Shown one piece after another: positions 21,907 through 34,379 of a stretch of DNA of 64,000 bases (positions are counted from its first letter, which is position 1; each line of letters starts with the position of its first letter). The notes under the pieces are model-generated. The model was not told the origin of the DNA. It searched no databases and saw nothing but the letters and a program-made list of their open reading frames with translations. Source of the stretch: Dichetophora obliterata (lineage: Eukaryota; Arthropoda; Insecta; Diptera; Sciomyzidae); NCBI GenBank assembly GCA_963920525.1, contig OY986439.1:50037482-50101481 (forward strand), given 5' to 3'. A program made the position numbers and the translations under genes.

Positions 21907-22837
21907 GCCATCAGCGTCAACAATGTACAGTGCAGAATTTTTTATATTTGCGCATACATATATTGTTGTAAAAGCGCTTCAGATACTTATATCTCGAATG
22001 TGATAACTTTTATTTTTTCGCAGGCGTTTGTTGCACACATCAAATGCTGCTTGAATTTTTTTTTTGTGTGTGCATGCAATCAAAAAAATCGGCTTCCTTA
22101 AATTCAGAAACTGTGGCTTCAATTCAAAGGCATGGATTTTTCTATATTCTATAGAGGTTTCTCCTTAATGAAGATAATTTGTACATGATTTAATGATCTC
22201 ACGTCTTGAATTCCTTGCAATGTTATCAAAACAGCTTCTTAGTTGAAAAGACAAGTTTTTACTTAAATATATGAAATGAAGGTATGATAAAAGTTAAATT
22301 TCCAAAAATTGTATAAAAGCAGAAATAATTTTGTGAAAAACTGTATTGCTATCAAGTCCACTAGCAACATTCTATAGCATGATTCCTTAAAATTGGAGAA
22401 ATATAAGTTACAATTCTTAAATATTTCATAGAAATACATGTAAGTTTTTCTTTTTTTGTACACCACAAGTGATTTATTTTAAGGATGATTTTTTTAAATT
22501 TCTAGAAAAAATGCTTTAAAATACCTCTCAAAGCGAACGTTTCTAAATGAAGCAAATTAAGAGACGATTGCTTAGCAACTGTGATGGTCGAATGAATAAG
22601 CTGACCATTTTTGTTATAGCCGATGATTAATAATCAGAAAAATATTTCTTATATTCAGAGCAAATGTTTCTCTTAGTTATGAGATGATAAATAAACGGTA
22701 AAAAAACTTACTCAAAAGTCATAAGATTTCAACACAATTGGGCTTAGTTTCTTCAATTTAGCGAAATAGTTCGAAAATTATTGGATAATTTTCCTAAACA
22801 ATTTTACACTTCTGGTGTCAATTTAACGAAAAATACA
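21907..22837. other. no gene seen
   Basis: AT-rich sequence ending at the TA target of the next transposon. Confidence 0.4.
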
Positions 22838-22839
22838 TA

Positions 22840-24503
22840 CAGTGTTGCGTAAAACAATAGCAACAAAATCAGTACGATGCTACAAAATCGTGTATCTTTT
22901 TAAATATTAGGTACACACAAAAATGATTATAGGAACCAAAGCATATTTTCACACATCATATTAAAAACAAATCATATTCAAATTTGGTTTTGTTTTCTTT
23001 ATTAAATTTAAAATTAATGTGACTTCATTCAATTTGTCTGAGAGCAAAACACAAGCAACATAATTAATATTTGGTGTAAGATTAATTTTTTTTGATAACT
23101 ACTGCACATCTGAGCGACATCGACTCTATTAAATTATATATGTTGGTATAAGGTATATGTTCCCAAATAAGCTTCAGAGCTTCATACAGTCCAGTCTTAT
23201 TTGAAAACCTTTGACCAGAAACTTTTTCTTTCAAAATCCCAAAATAATTTTCAATGGGATTCAAGTCATTGTGACTGTGCCGGCCAATCAAGGACTTGAA
23301 TCCCATTGCCTCTAATGTAATCTTTGATGAGCTTTGAAGTATGCTTCGGGTCGTTGTCGGGCTGAAACATTCACTGAAGCGACATATTCCACTCTGAATG
23401 TGGTCGCATCTTGCTTTCTAAAATGTCATTATATACAAATCGATCCATAATTCCATAAATTTTTTTGAAATGGTTCAACTTCATTATAGGAAAAATAAGT
23501 CCAGACCATAATGCCACCGCTTCCGTGCTTAAAATTTATTTTGTAGTTTCGGGTTCCAAGTCATGTACCTGGGTGGCGCCGTACCGTGCACATCTTTTCT
23601 GAATTAATCAAGTTGAACTTTGATTCATCGCTAAGAAACGGCTTTCGATTTTTGAACGGTCCAATTTAGGTGCTTTTTTGCAAGACTGAGTCTAAAAAAC
23701 AATAAATTGCGACTTGTTGTCACAATTTCAGACAGAATTGTTAAAAATGCAACACCTCACCTTGTTTTTATGCTTAGCTGTAAGCAAAGGTTTCTCTGCC
23801 GGTCTGTAACTTCTTTAATCGTTCTGAACGGCTTGTCTTCAAACAGTGCTGTGATGGATGTCTAAATCAAGTGTCCGAACAACCTCTTTGGATGTGGCAA
23901 ATACATGTCGTTTGAACACGCCACAAATGTTCCTGTCATCACGCAGCGATGTCTTCCGCGGCCGCCCTCTTTAATGTACCGTTGTAACGTCTTTTGTGAT
24001 GGTATATTGCTTTATTAATCTGCAAACTATTGACCGATTAATATCAAACTGTTAGATATTTGTGAATTTCCGTTTTTATATTCGGAAATAGTTCGCAATT
24101 TAAGAGCTTCACAGTATTTAAAACTTGGCATTATAAATGGAACAGTCAATGTCACAACTAGCGCAAAAACAAAACTAAACTTAAATGTTTATGACTTACA
24201 AACAACACGTGCTTTACAATTACGGAACTATCACCGGTAATTCTTGGAACTTCTGTTCTCTTTTTAACTTTTTCAAATTTTGTTGCTTTAGTTTTGCTCT
24301 CATACAAATTGAATGTAGCCACATTAATTTTAAATTTAATAGAAAAAAAAACAAAACCAAATTTGAATTTGATTTGTTTTATATATGCTGTATGAATTAA
24401 TGCTTTGATTCTTATAATCATTTTTGTGTGTCCCCAATGTTAAAAAAGATACACGATTTTGTTGAAGCGCACTTAATGTGTTGCTATTTTTTGCGCAACA
24501 CTG
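22840..24503 (-). mobile_element. Tc1-like DNA transposon, inactive
   Basis: 1,664 bp with TA on both sides (22838-22839 and 24504-24505) and inverted ends starting CAGTGTTGCG. The inverted repeats stay similar for about 210 bp (22840-23051 and 24295-24503). The transposase remnant is on the minus strand. TA target, CAGT ends and size are typical of Tc1/mariner. Confidence 0.85.
23082..24131 (-). pseudogene. Tc1-like transposase, multiply broken
   Basis: A DDE transposase that would cut and paste the surrounding element. The start ATG is at 24129-24131 and opens an HTH-like N-terminus. An arginine/glycine stretch, the NDPKH-like region (altered) and the C-terminal NDLNPIENYFGILKEK block with the catalytic Glu can be traced in different frames with several stops. 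The longest intact piece is the last 74 residues (23082-23306). Confidence 0.75.
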
Positions 24504-25547
24504 TACTTTATTTTAAATGAAGCACAATTTTCTAAAGATTGGGTGCTATTCTTCTAGATTTTCTTAAAATTTTTTTGTGAGTGTGTTTTTGTTTTAACTC
24601 TAATATAAAATTTAAAATAGAATATTGTTTCAAAATGACAACAGTGGTTGAACACTGTTTGAACAAGTGAGCTTTTTTGATAAGTTTATCTTTAGATATT
24701 AATAAGTTTTGTGATCGAAAAGAGTAAGAAAACTTTCACAATCATTTTCTAAAACAATAAGGATGCATGCCGTTCGGATGCTTTCTACAGGTGATAGGAA
24801 AAAAATACTCACTTGAACAAACTTTTTGTTTGTATAAAAATAAAAAAGTAATTTTTTTTTTTTCTGTGCCAAATGGACCATGATATACAAAACGCGAAAG
24901 CTGCGCCACAAATATTACACTAGACTAACATTGCAATAATTATATAACTTCAAAAATTGTGCAATTCATATGCGAATTAAGAAACTGTTTAAAATGCCGC
25001 GAATCCACAAATTTCTTTTAACTTTAATTTTTACCTTTGTCAAAAATTCATTTGAAAATTTTCAAAACGAATCCTACACCCTGAATTCGTGCAATTTGGC
25101 AATAAATTTACCTCACAAATGCAAAATTTTCTGCTTTCAACTGCAACAATTTTAAGTGATCTGTGTGAAAAATTACACAGGCTAAAAGAAACTTGAAAAT
25201 GAATATCTTTTCATATTAAAACAATAACATTTATTTTTAATATTATTTGATTTAGCTACTAAAAATACCTACAATTTTAATAATATTTTTTTTATGATTT
25301 GAAAACCCACTTCTTTTTGTATTAAAACAATAGTGAAATCTTATTGATTCTGTTCGTTTTTATTGAACTATTTTGGCTCTTGGTGTTGATGGAATTCCTC
25401 ATGTGTGCAGCTTAAAGTTTGGTTTTGTCGCTCCCTGTTATATATTGCCTTATAACATTTGCTAGTAACCTTTTCAAGTTAAGCCTTTAGCAGGGCCGAA
25501 ATTGCAATAAAATCAGCTAGCGATGTTTTCCTTTTCATATTGAAAAC

Positions 25548-25568
25548 GTTGTTGTTGTTGTTGTTGTT
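25548..25568. repeat. (GTT)n microsatellite
   Basis: About seven GTT units. Confidence 0.85.
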
Positions 25569-25996
25569 TCTTTGGAAAGATTCGTTAGAACAATTAATTG
25601 TTCTAACCTTGACCTTAAGCTCAATAAACAATTTTTAACAATCGAGCAACTAGAATTTGTATTTAAAATCAAGTATGATTTAAACTATCAAACATTTAGA
25701 ATTTGTATTTAAATCATATCAAATCAACATAATTTTCAAGTAACTTTCACAACAGTAAAATAATGATGGACTATGCAAAGCGAAAATATTTAATCTGCGA
25801 ATCGGTTAATGACATTTCCTCAAATCATCAATATTTCACATCAGCATTTTACGTTTCATGATGCACCACTTTATTGTGCTAATAAAGTCACTTTTTAGAA
25901 GCCCAACAAAGAATCACTTTCAAGTTTAATTCAATGATGATTACAGCTTTTCCAACTGAATGACTGAAGGAGCGAGTGAGTGAGAAAGTGAGTGAA

Positions 25997-26019
25997 TGTG
26001 TGTGTGTGTGTGTGTGTGT
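25997..26019. repeat. (TG)n microsatellite
   Basis: About eleven TG units. A second, shorter TG run lies at about 26210-26225. Confidence 0.85.
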
Positions 26020-26564
26020 TTGAGAATGACACGATGCAAGATAGCAGCAACACGTGACAGTTAGAGACTCACATTTGAGATGTTCAGAAATGCATTTGAC
26101 AGTCAACCTCATGATTTTGCATTTACTGCGAACACCAGCCATTAACCAAAAATAAGCCGAGTCAACCACATTTTGTGTGTGAAAGCACTTTGTATGTTTG
26201 TGTACGAGGGTGTGTGTGTGTGTGTATTATATAACTGAATATTCTGCATATGTAACTGTCTGCTGCTCGTTTGTTAAACTGTCAGTTGGCGTGACTTTGA
26301 CTTAGAGCGTGACACCAGATCGTGCCTGCCACAACTGCCCAAAGTGCAAGCTCGACGATTTTCATATGCAACTCATGACTGTGTTTGTGTGTGTGTTTTC
26401 GAGTGCTACTATTTGTTGTGCAATATGCTCTCGCTCTGATTATTGTAGTGTTTCATGAGTGCTAATCGCTTTAAATTCAACAATTAGACAATAAGTAAAC
26501 CATTAAAAATTAAGACGCATGGAGGATAAGACGTAAGGATAAAAACAGATTCAGTTTGATTATC

Positions 26565-26757
26565 GATAAAAACTTGCGAATGGATGAAAAAAAATGTTTG
26601 GATTATATTTTTTCAAAGCGTACCGGCCCACCTCCGTGACATTTCCTAAACGAAGAATCAAGCATCTCCCAGCTTGCGCAAGTGGTACACTAAACATTCA
26701 CAGCTAAGAAAAAAAAATATCCAAATTTTTTTTATCCATTTGCAATCTTTAATCATA
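26565..26757. repeat. inverted repeat, possible small MITE
   Basis: CGAATGGATGAAAAAAAATG near 26576 pairs with the ATCCAAATTTTTTTTATCC region near 26719, extending to about 40 bp per arm. No target duplication was defined. Confidence 0.4.
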
Positions 26758-27028
26758 AAGGAACTTTGATCAGGAAAAAAAGTGCGTGAGTGTATTCCCT
26801 TATGGAGGAACAGTTTTTTAATTCTATACAATTAAGAGAAGTGTACAGTCTCCACACATGATTCGTGAAGAAGTTTCTTACTGCTAAAGCTTAGTATGCT
26901 GTAGGAACGAAAATTTTTGGGCATATAACTACACGCGAAATTTTGATGTAGAGTCAAAATTTTTGTGTGGAGAAAAAGCACTTGCTGTTTTGGTTGACAG
27001 ATTCATAGTTTTATTGCTGCAATTTTAT

Positions 27029-29069
27029 TTATAGTAATAAAACTCATTTTCTGTTTGTTTGTTTGTTTGTTTTTTTGGCCTTTATAAAAATCTAAACGGC
27101 TCAACGGCTTTCGCTCAAACTAGGTACACATATTAAGTTTATCCCAACTTAAAATGTTACATACTTAGTTTTTGCCACGCCCCTCTGACATTTTGCAACG
27201 AACGGTAATTTTGTTATTATAAAACTTTTTAGTATTGGAAATTTTTGTGTATTTAATTTTAAAAATTTTTTGTTATTTTGACATCAAAAACACTCACATA
27301 TCTTCAAAATTGGAGAAATTTTCAGTACAACGACTTTTTCATAAAATATCGTTACCTAAGAATGAAAAAAAAACGACATGAAAATCAAAGTTTGGTCTTT
27401 CGATGCAAATATCTCCGCTGTGCATTAATATATTTCATTCAATTTTTTTTTTGTTCAAAAGTTCAATAAAATCACAAAAATGGGTGGAACTGTACCGTTA
27501 AGTTAGAATATATATTTTTTATGATTATATCAAAAAAGGTCCAAAATATTGAATTTTTACTCAAAAAATGACTCAAAAATTGTTGTTGTTGTAAAAATGA
27601 AATCAACATTGCACATCTGGCTACCTTTCACATGACAAAGCATTTATTTGCAAAAATTCTTCCAGCTAAGCGCAAAAATTTTTTTACTGTTTTTGTCATC
27701 AAAACAACCCATTGATTTTTTTCGCGAAATTTATTTTTTCCAAAATGTTGTTTTTATATTTTTTACAAAAAATATAAGTCTCGAAAATAATTTATGTGAA
27801 AAAATTACACCAATATCTTTTTCCAACCAAAAGTTATGGCTAAAAATCTATTTTTTCATACCAGACTTTTAATAAAACTGAGTTTTGTTTTAAAATTCTC
27901 TATATAAGAATGAAGTTGTGTGTCTAGAGTAATTACAAACATTTTGGTTTATATAAAATCTTCTTTATAGTAATCTACTTACTTTTGCCTCCCCACTTCC
28001 CGCCCCCCTCCTGTTAAATTTGTTTTATTGGGATTTGTCATTTTTCTCACTATTGTTTCACTTTTGTCATTCAGTTCTTTATCAATACTTTAAATGTTCT
28101 ATATATATATCACTGTATCATCGAAAAGATGACTGTGAATAAGAATGCTGTAAAAGTTAATTTTTTCATGTTTAATGTGTTATTTGAACAATATTGTTGA
28201 AAGTCAAATTTCCACGCCAATTAAATGTACCGACATATAAAAGAGCGACATTTTGACATTTTATCTCGCCAATCATGGTTGTAAGCTTGGCTGCATTGAA
28301 CAAATTTTTCGGTTCAATTGCGTACTAACCGAAAGTATGCTGAAAAGTATGCTGGAAAATATTATAAATTAGAAAAAAGTACTGCACTACCGACACGATT
28401 TCAATATATTAGAAAAGTCGATAACTGTTACTCAATTTAGTTCTTTTCGCACACAGCGTAAACTTGCAGCAAATAACATAATCTTGCACTGTTATTGCAG
28501 ATTTTTCAGCTGGATTTATGTCGATCTGTTAACGTCGATAATATTGCTACAGGTTGCTGTATATACTATAATAAAAATTAAAAAGCGACTGCTTTCTTAA
28601 CTTACATCTTTTTGCTAATTTACTTTAAAAAACGACTGTACAATTTTTCGTATAAAATAGTAATTCAGAAGATTTAAGAAATTGCATCAACTATCAGACT
28701 GAATTTATATTAATTTTTAATTTAGAAACAATCCAATTGTTATTTTCTAACTGGAAAAACTACTAAAAAATTTTAGGAAGATTTTTATAAATTTGATTTT
28801 CATTAGCGAAGTGCAAGTAACATGCTTTCCAGTAGCCAGTAAATTCAGTTTAGAACTAAAAAACAGTTTTTGATTGTGAAAAAACAGTGATAAAATTATT
28901 TCTTCGTTAAAAAAGCTTGGTAAATTTTTTAACTAATATTTTTATAGTGGTCTCAAACTTAAATTCAACACGTTTTTACAAAATTCCAAAATTTACAAAA
29001 ACATTTAATCGAAAAGTGTATATTAAAATGTTTATATGACTCCCGAGTAACACCGGGTATATCAGCTAG
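27029..29069 (+). mobile_element. Helitron copy A, non-autonomous
   Basis: Begins with TATAGTAATAAAACTC (its TC dinucleotide is degraded) and ends ACACCGGGTATATCAGCTAG followed by T, the CTAG end expected of Helitrons. It aligns end to end with copy B on the opposite strand, except for the MITE present only in B. There is no Rep/helicase gene. At 28528-28533 it holds the unoccupied GTTAAC that is split by the MITE in copy B. Confidence 0.82.
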
Positions 29070-29171
29070 TATCCTATAAAAAGCAAGACTACACATTACT
29101 AAACTATATAAATCCAACAATAAATTTGTTAAATAACAAATTCAACACCTAAACATACTTACTGCTTATTT

Positions 29172-29245
29172 TTTATTGTTGAATGGCAAATTTCCGCGCC
29201 AATTAAATGTACGGGCATATATAAACGGGAAATTTTTTTGCGTTC
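29172..29245 (+). mobile_element. Helitron-related fragment
   Basis: TTTCCGCGCCAATTAAATG and neighbouring bases repeat a segment inside Helitron copy A (near 28208). Only about 70 bp is shared. Confidence 0.5.
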
Positions 29246-29249
29246 CTAC

Positions 29250-29560
29250 TAAGCTTAGAGAAAAACAAACAAGCGCCGAAGAATCATTCTTCATCGAGAC
29301 AATACGAGCTCCCACACATCAGCTCAAAGAAAGGCGTTTTTTAACACTTAAAAGATCGAATTACTAGGTTATCCAACGTACAGTCCTAATTTGGCACCCA
29401 ATGATTTCTTTTTGTTATAGCACATCAAGGATAAACTGCGTGAACAACGATTTTCCACGCCAAAAGAAGACGTTTGTGCATTCAAAAACATTTTGGATGG
29501 TGCTCCACGAAATATTGATGCCGGTAGATGGCGTGCACGTTCGGAATAGGCTAACTGAAG
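29250..29560 (+). pseudogene. mariner-like transposase C-terminal remnant
   Basis: Pieces of a mariner transposase: a degraded HRDN block (normally HDN, the second catalytic Asp), then YSPNLAPNDFF (normally YSPDLAPSD[YF], bearing the third Asp), then KDKLREQRFSTPKEDV. At least one stop and one frame change lie between them. No inverted ends were found. Confidence 0.7.
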
Positions 29561-30008
29561 AAGGTCACAAATGAGTATTTTTGTATGTGTACGCTTACAA
29601 GTGAAAAAGTTATAAATTTTATAGAAGCGTATCTTTGGAATCATAAACGGAATCTTCCTGAACTTTGGAATAGCAACGGCAAAAAATATAAAAAATTTTT
29701 TTTTTCAATATTCCTTTTCCACCTTTCTTCATCCTCTTCAATAATTCCATGTCCATCGTGAAGGTCTGTACTATTCAAAGGTTATACAAAAATTATGTTT
29801 GATACTAAATGGTGCCTCGCTGTTTGAACGTTAGTGGAGCAGCATACAATCTGCAGTACAAACGCATTGTACTATAAATTTGATAATTAGTGGCCTACTT
29901 TAAATACTAGTGGCCTACTTGCATCATTAGTTCCTTGCTAGTTTGGCAACATAGCCCACGCAAAGCACGTATTTTTGTTGTTTCTGTGAATTTTTATCAG
30001 TATATTTT
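29561..30008. other. no gene seen; upstream of the piggyBac remnant
   Basis: Includes a GTGTACGCTTACAAGTG block near 29588 that recurs near 31432. It may hold the 5' end of the piggyBac element, but I could not identify its TTAA/CCC end. Confidence 0.35.
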
Positions 30009-30298
30009 TTGTCATTTTCTGAATTTTTGTTTCAAAAAATGCAACGACTTGATGAATTCGATGATAGTAGCAGTGACGATTGTGATTATTCCTCTGACGA
30101 TAGTAATGCCGATGCTGGTTTTGAGCCAAATGAAAACGAAAGTGCTGAAGAGAGTGACAGTGGTTCGAGCATCGTTGAAGAGCTTAAGCAAAATATACGT
30201 GAAGAAATTATTGTTCGCCCGGAAACTGCTTTTCTTTCGAAAGATAAACAAATCCAGTATTTGCAAGAGCCATTCAAAAACAACCGACGATATTCTTA

Positions 30299-32338
30299 AG
30301 CCTGGTTTTCACTAGGTCAGTTTTCAATGACAAATGTTGTCAATCTAATGGAAACGTATTGTCATTTACATTTGTTGTCATATATGACCACTGATTGTCA
30401 TATAAAATCACAAACAAGTGAAAACAGATAGAATTTTGCTAGTCAATCAAAATATCGTTGTATGACAAGAAAAATTGAAATGCCAACATGTTGGCATTTT
30501 GTGTCAGTTGTTGCCTACAAAAAAATTTTGTTTTCATTTTTTTTTTTTTCACTGCTGGCAAAGTTTTTTAAGGGCCGCTTTCTCAATGTCCGGTTAAGCA
30601 CTAATCAGAACTTTAACCAGCACTTAGAAAAAAAGCCCTTTCTCAATGTTCGGTTAAGGTTGAACTGTCAGTTAAGTGCTGATTAAATTAACGGCAAGTT
30701 GTGGTTTCGGTTAGCGCCATTTTAGGGTAAATGATTTCGAAGATGCTGTCAAACTTTAAAATTTAAGATGACGGATAGAGTTGCCACCTAGATTTTTTTT
30801 ATTTTTGCGAATTCTTGTCATTTTGAAATTCTGACAACGGATTTGATTTCGAATATAATGTCACAGTTTTAAAATTAAAGATGGAGGTTAGGGCTGCCAC
30901 CTAAATTTTTACCATAGTATTGCCACCTAATATGTATTTTTAAAAAATTTAAACATCATTTATCAGTGTTAAGGGGTCGCTGATTTTGAATCTAAAATCA
31001 GAATTTTAAAATTCAAGATGGTGGATAGGGTTGCCACTATTGCAATTTTTTTGTAGTTTTTTGAATTCGGGGCCGACAAAAAAAAAATGGTACACCAAAA
31101 ATTGGTCGCTGAATCCGAATCCGTCGTCAGAATTTCAAAATTATAAAATTTTGTAATAATAGGGTTGCCACCTAATAATATATATTTTCACGAGTTTTAA
31201 ACGTCATTTATTAGTGTCATTTATAAAGTCAGAATTTTAAACTTTGCCAGCCCCGAATTTATAAAACTAAAAAAAATGAAGGTGGCAACCCTATCCACCA
31301 TCTTGAAGTTTAAAATTCTGACCTTAAATTCGGAATCAGCAACCCCTTAACACTGATAAATGACGTTTAAAATTACTGAAAAGACATATAATTAGGTGGC
31401 AACCCTTATTATTTCAAAATTTTTGTATGTGTACGCATACAAGTGAAAAAGTTATAAATTTTATATAAATAATTAATAGAAATAATTTTGAAATTCTGAC
31501 AACGGATTCGGATTTAGCGACCCATATTTGGTGTACCATTTTTTTTTGCCGGCCCGAATTCAAAAAACTACAAAAAATTAAGGTGGCAACCCTATCCACC
31601 ATATTGAATTTTAAAATTCTGACTTTAGATTCGAAATCAGCGATCCCTTAACACTGATAAATGATGTTTAAAACTTTTAAAAATGCATATTAGGTGGCAA
31701 TACTGTGGTAAAAATTTAGGTGGCAACCCTAACCTCCATCTTAAATTTTAAAACTGTGACATTATATTCGAAATCAAATCCGTTGTCAGAATTTCAAAAT
31801 TACAAGAATTCGCAAAAATAAAAAAAATCTAGGTGGCAACTCTATCCGTCATCTTAAATTTTAAAGTTTGACAGCATCTTCGAAATCATTAACCCAAAAA
31901 TGGCGCTAACTGAAACCACAACTTGGCGTTAACTTAATCAGCACTTAACTGACAGTTCAACCTTAACCGAAGATTAAGAAAGGGCTTTTTTGCTAACTGC
32001 TGGTTAAAGTTCTGATTAGTGCTTAACCGGACATTGAGAAAGCGGCCCTTAATCTAATAAAATTAGCAGTATTTTATAAATTTCACCAAAAAGAAACATT
32101 TTCTAACAATCTCAAATATAAAACATCAACTGAACAAACCGATGGAATTTCACGAATAGCATCGAAAGTGAAAACAGTATGGCAATCAATTGACACATAA
32201 ATTCAACGTCAGTCTTTGACATTCGATTTTATGTCAGTTTTTGGGTTTCAATGAAAACGCATTTGACGTCATATGGTCAAGATGAATACTGACATCAGTG
32301 ATTGTTGTCATTGAAATTGACTTAGTGAAAACCAGGCT
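30299..32338. mobile_element. TTA-flanked DNA element inside the piggyBac gene
   Basis: 2,040 bp with inverted ends AGCCTGGTTTTCACTAGGTC and the complement, conserved for about 35 bp, and TTA on both sides (30296-30298 and 32339-32341). A 3 bp TWA duplication is characteristic of PIF/Harbinger. It has no transposase, and much of it is a second palindromic element. Confidence 0.75.
30572..32048. mobile_element. 1.48 kb palindromic (foldback) element with TTAA flanks
   Basis: Ends GGGCCGCTTTCTCAATGTCC and the complement, flanked by TTAA (30568-30571 and 32049-32052). The inverted similarity extends through almost the whole element: about 700 bp arms meeting near 31240-31280. Both arms contain repeated GGTTGCCACCTA units. 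There is no coding. TTAA could mean a piggyBac-type or a Harbinger-type (TTA/TAA) target; the symmetry makes this ambiguous. Confidence 0.8.
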
Positions 32339-33397
32339 TTACAGATGAAGCACATCAACCATCGAATTGGGTCCAAGAGCAAATGCATGTGTTGCAGTGT
32401 CCAGTCCATTGTCATCATTTTTATTGTTTCTAAAGCCTATTGAAGACACTGTCTTGAGCATGACAAATTTATATGGCTTACGAAAACACAAACAAAATTG
32501 GACAAATATCGATCTCGATACATTGCTTGCATATTTTGGTTTGTGTCTTCTCGCTGGCATATATCGCTCATATGGAGAGTGTATTACACAATTGTGGGAT
32601 GTAAGCAATGGGCAATTCATTTTTAGAAAAACCATGTCTCTGGTGACATTCAAATTAATACAAAGTTGCGTTCGATTTGACGACATAAGCGATAGAGTTG
32701 AACAACGCGAGATAGACAAATTGGCACCAATTCGATATATTTTCGACAAATGGAATTGAAATCTAAAAACGAAATATACGCTTGGTAAATGCGAAACAAT
32801 TGATGAGCAATTAGTTCCATATCGCGAAAAGTGCCCGTTCAGACAATTGTAATATATTTTGGGACATGGCAGGATCGCCATGTAATATGTTTTGGGACAT
32901 GGCAGGATCGCCATGTAATATGTTTTGTTACTAGGTGACATCGCAGGGTCACCATGTAAATAACGCGCCTTTTTTATTAAAAGAATAAAAAGGACTCGCG
33001 TTTTTATAAAAAAGTTCTAGGAGCTGCCTAATTGGTTGCCGGCGATGATTCGCCACTGGCGCTATTTTTAATATCCTTTTTTATGCCGTTCACTAAAAAA
33101 AGTGCAGAGGCTAAAAGGGTTTAAGTCGGCAGCTATTAAAGCTCAAGACTTTTAAAAATTGAAAATAGTTGGCAGCTGTTAGAGCTCAAAACTAGGTTGA
33201 CTTTATTTGAATTTTGTTCATCCTTTTATAGTATGTATAACGGTATTTTGTCTTAAAACTAGTTAACAATTGTTTTTGTATTTAGAAAGTAAACAGAATC
33301 ATATATTCTTTTATTAGTGTAAAAGTAATAGTAGAATATCATATACAAATTTGTAATTTAGTAATAGTAGTATAATGTGTGTGAGTGAGTAGACTTA

Positions 33398-33537
33398 GTG
33401 CATTATTCTGTATCACGAAGCAGCACACAAACGACAAGCAAGACACGGGAAGCAATAGAATTTCGTATAGAAAAAAGTATTGCTTCTCGTGTCTTGCTTG
33501 TCGTTGGTGAGCATTTTCGTTGTACAGAATAAAGCAG
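33398..33537. mobile_element. 140 bp MITE with TTA duplication
   Basis: TGCATTATTCTGTA on the left and TACAGAATAAAGCA on the right, with TTA on each side (33395-33397 and 33538-33540). Inside is a strong hairpin: GACAAGCAAGACACG pairs with CGTGTCTTGCTTGTC. A Harbinger-type origin is likely from the 3 bp duplication. Confidence 0.7.
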
Positions 33538-33544
33538 TTAGATT

Positions 33545-34012
33545 ACACAGTGACGCAATATTCAACTTTTTGACTCCAAACAAAAAATCACTTATCCCAG
33601 CCGAAAGTACTTGATGAGAGGAGAAAAGTAATTTCTGGATTTTGCTACATTGGTTGCCGTTCGTTTTTTATGAGCATTCGATTTTGAGCACTTTTTTGCA
33701 ATTTTCTTCTATTTTTCGCATGGCCATAGCTCGAAAAATGCTGTGAATTTTTATTTGCAGTCTTCAGCAAAGTTGTAGCTCTTGACTCGGCCAACAAAAA
33801 TGCTGAATATACTAAGTCGGAAAAATTGCATCTTTATGCTCAAAACCCCAAAAATTTAGGAAAAATTACCACTTTTTTCACTGATTTTTCCGTTTTTCGA
33901 CTACAGCTCTTGAACTTTTGAAAATTTCACCAAACAATCAAGGGAAGAAATGTAGCCTATAAGATTATAAACAACTTCCCGGTACATACCAACTTCATAC
34001 AACCACTCCTTG
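33545..34012 (+). repeat. left inverted repeat of the long-TIR element
   Basis: Mirrors 35661-36140 over its length with scattered substitutions and a small indel near 33680. Confidence 0.8.
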
Positions 34013-34379
34013 ACAAACATTTTTGCAATTTTTTTTTATTTTCGTTTTTTATATACGAAACAACAAAATAAATGCGAATTTGTCAAAATCGTTGTTGTTA
34101 TTTTTTTTACGAAAGAACAAAGTAAATGTATATACTAATGCTGTTCAAGTTGTGGTTACATGTTGGACCTTGGACTAGAAGTTGTTGATATTTTTGATTT
34201 TGTTTTGTTTGGACCGTTGGTCAGAAAACGCATATGGTAAATTTTTGATTTTTGGATCGAAAATAAAAATAGATAAAGTGAAAATAAAAAATAAAACTGC
34301 CACGATTTCAATTTCTACAATAAAAATAATTACGTCATTCAACTTTTTTTATATAAGTGATTGAAGTGAGTGATTGAAA

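Larger units (their letters stand above)
24506..27027. other. no gene seen; intergenic DNA with microsatellites
   Basis: No coding support. It holds simple repeats and a small inverted repeat listed separately. The 25370-26480 part is less AT-rich and may be unique host sequence. Confidence 0.4.

Noticed and set aside
32339..32941. 200-codon minus-strand frame with a repeated peptide
   Set aside because: Antisense of the piggyBac remnant and the 33 bp LTR-edge repeat; the repeated peptide comes from that repeat.
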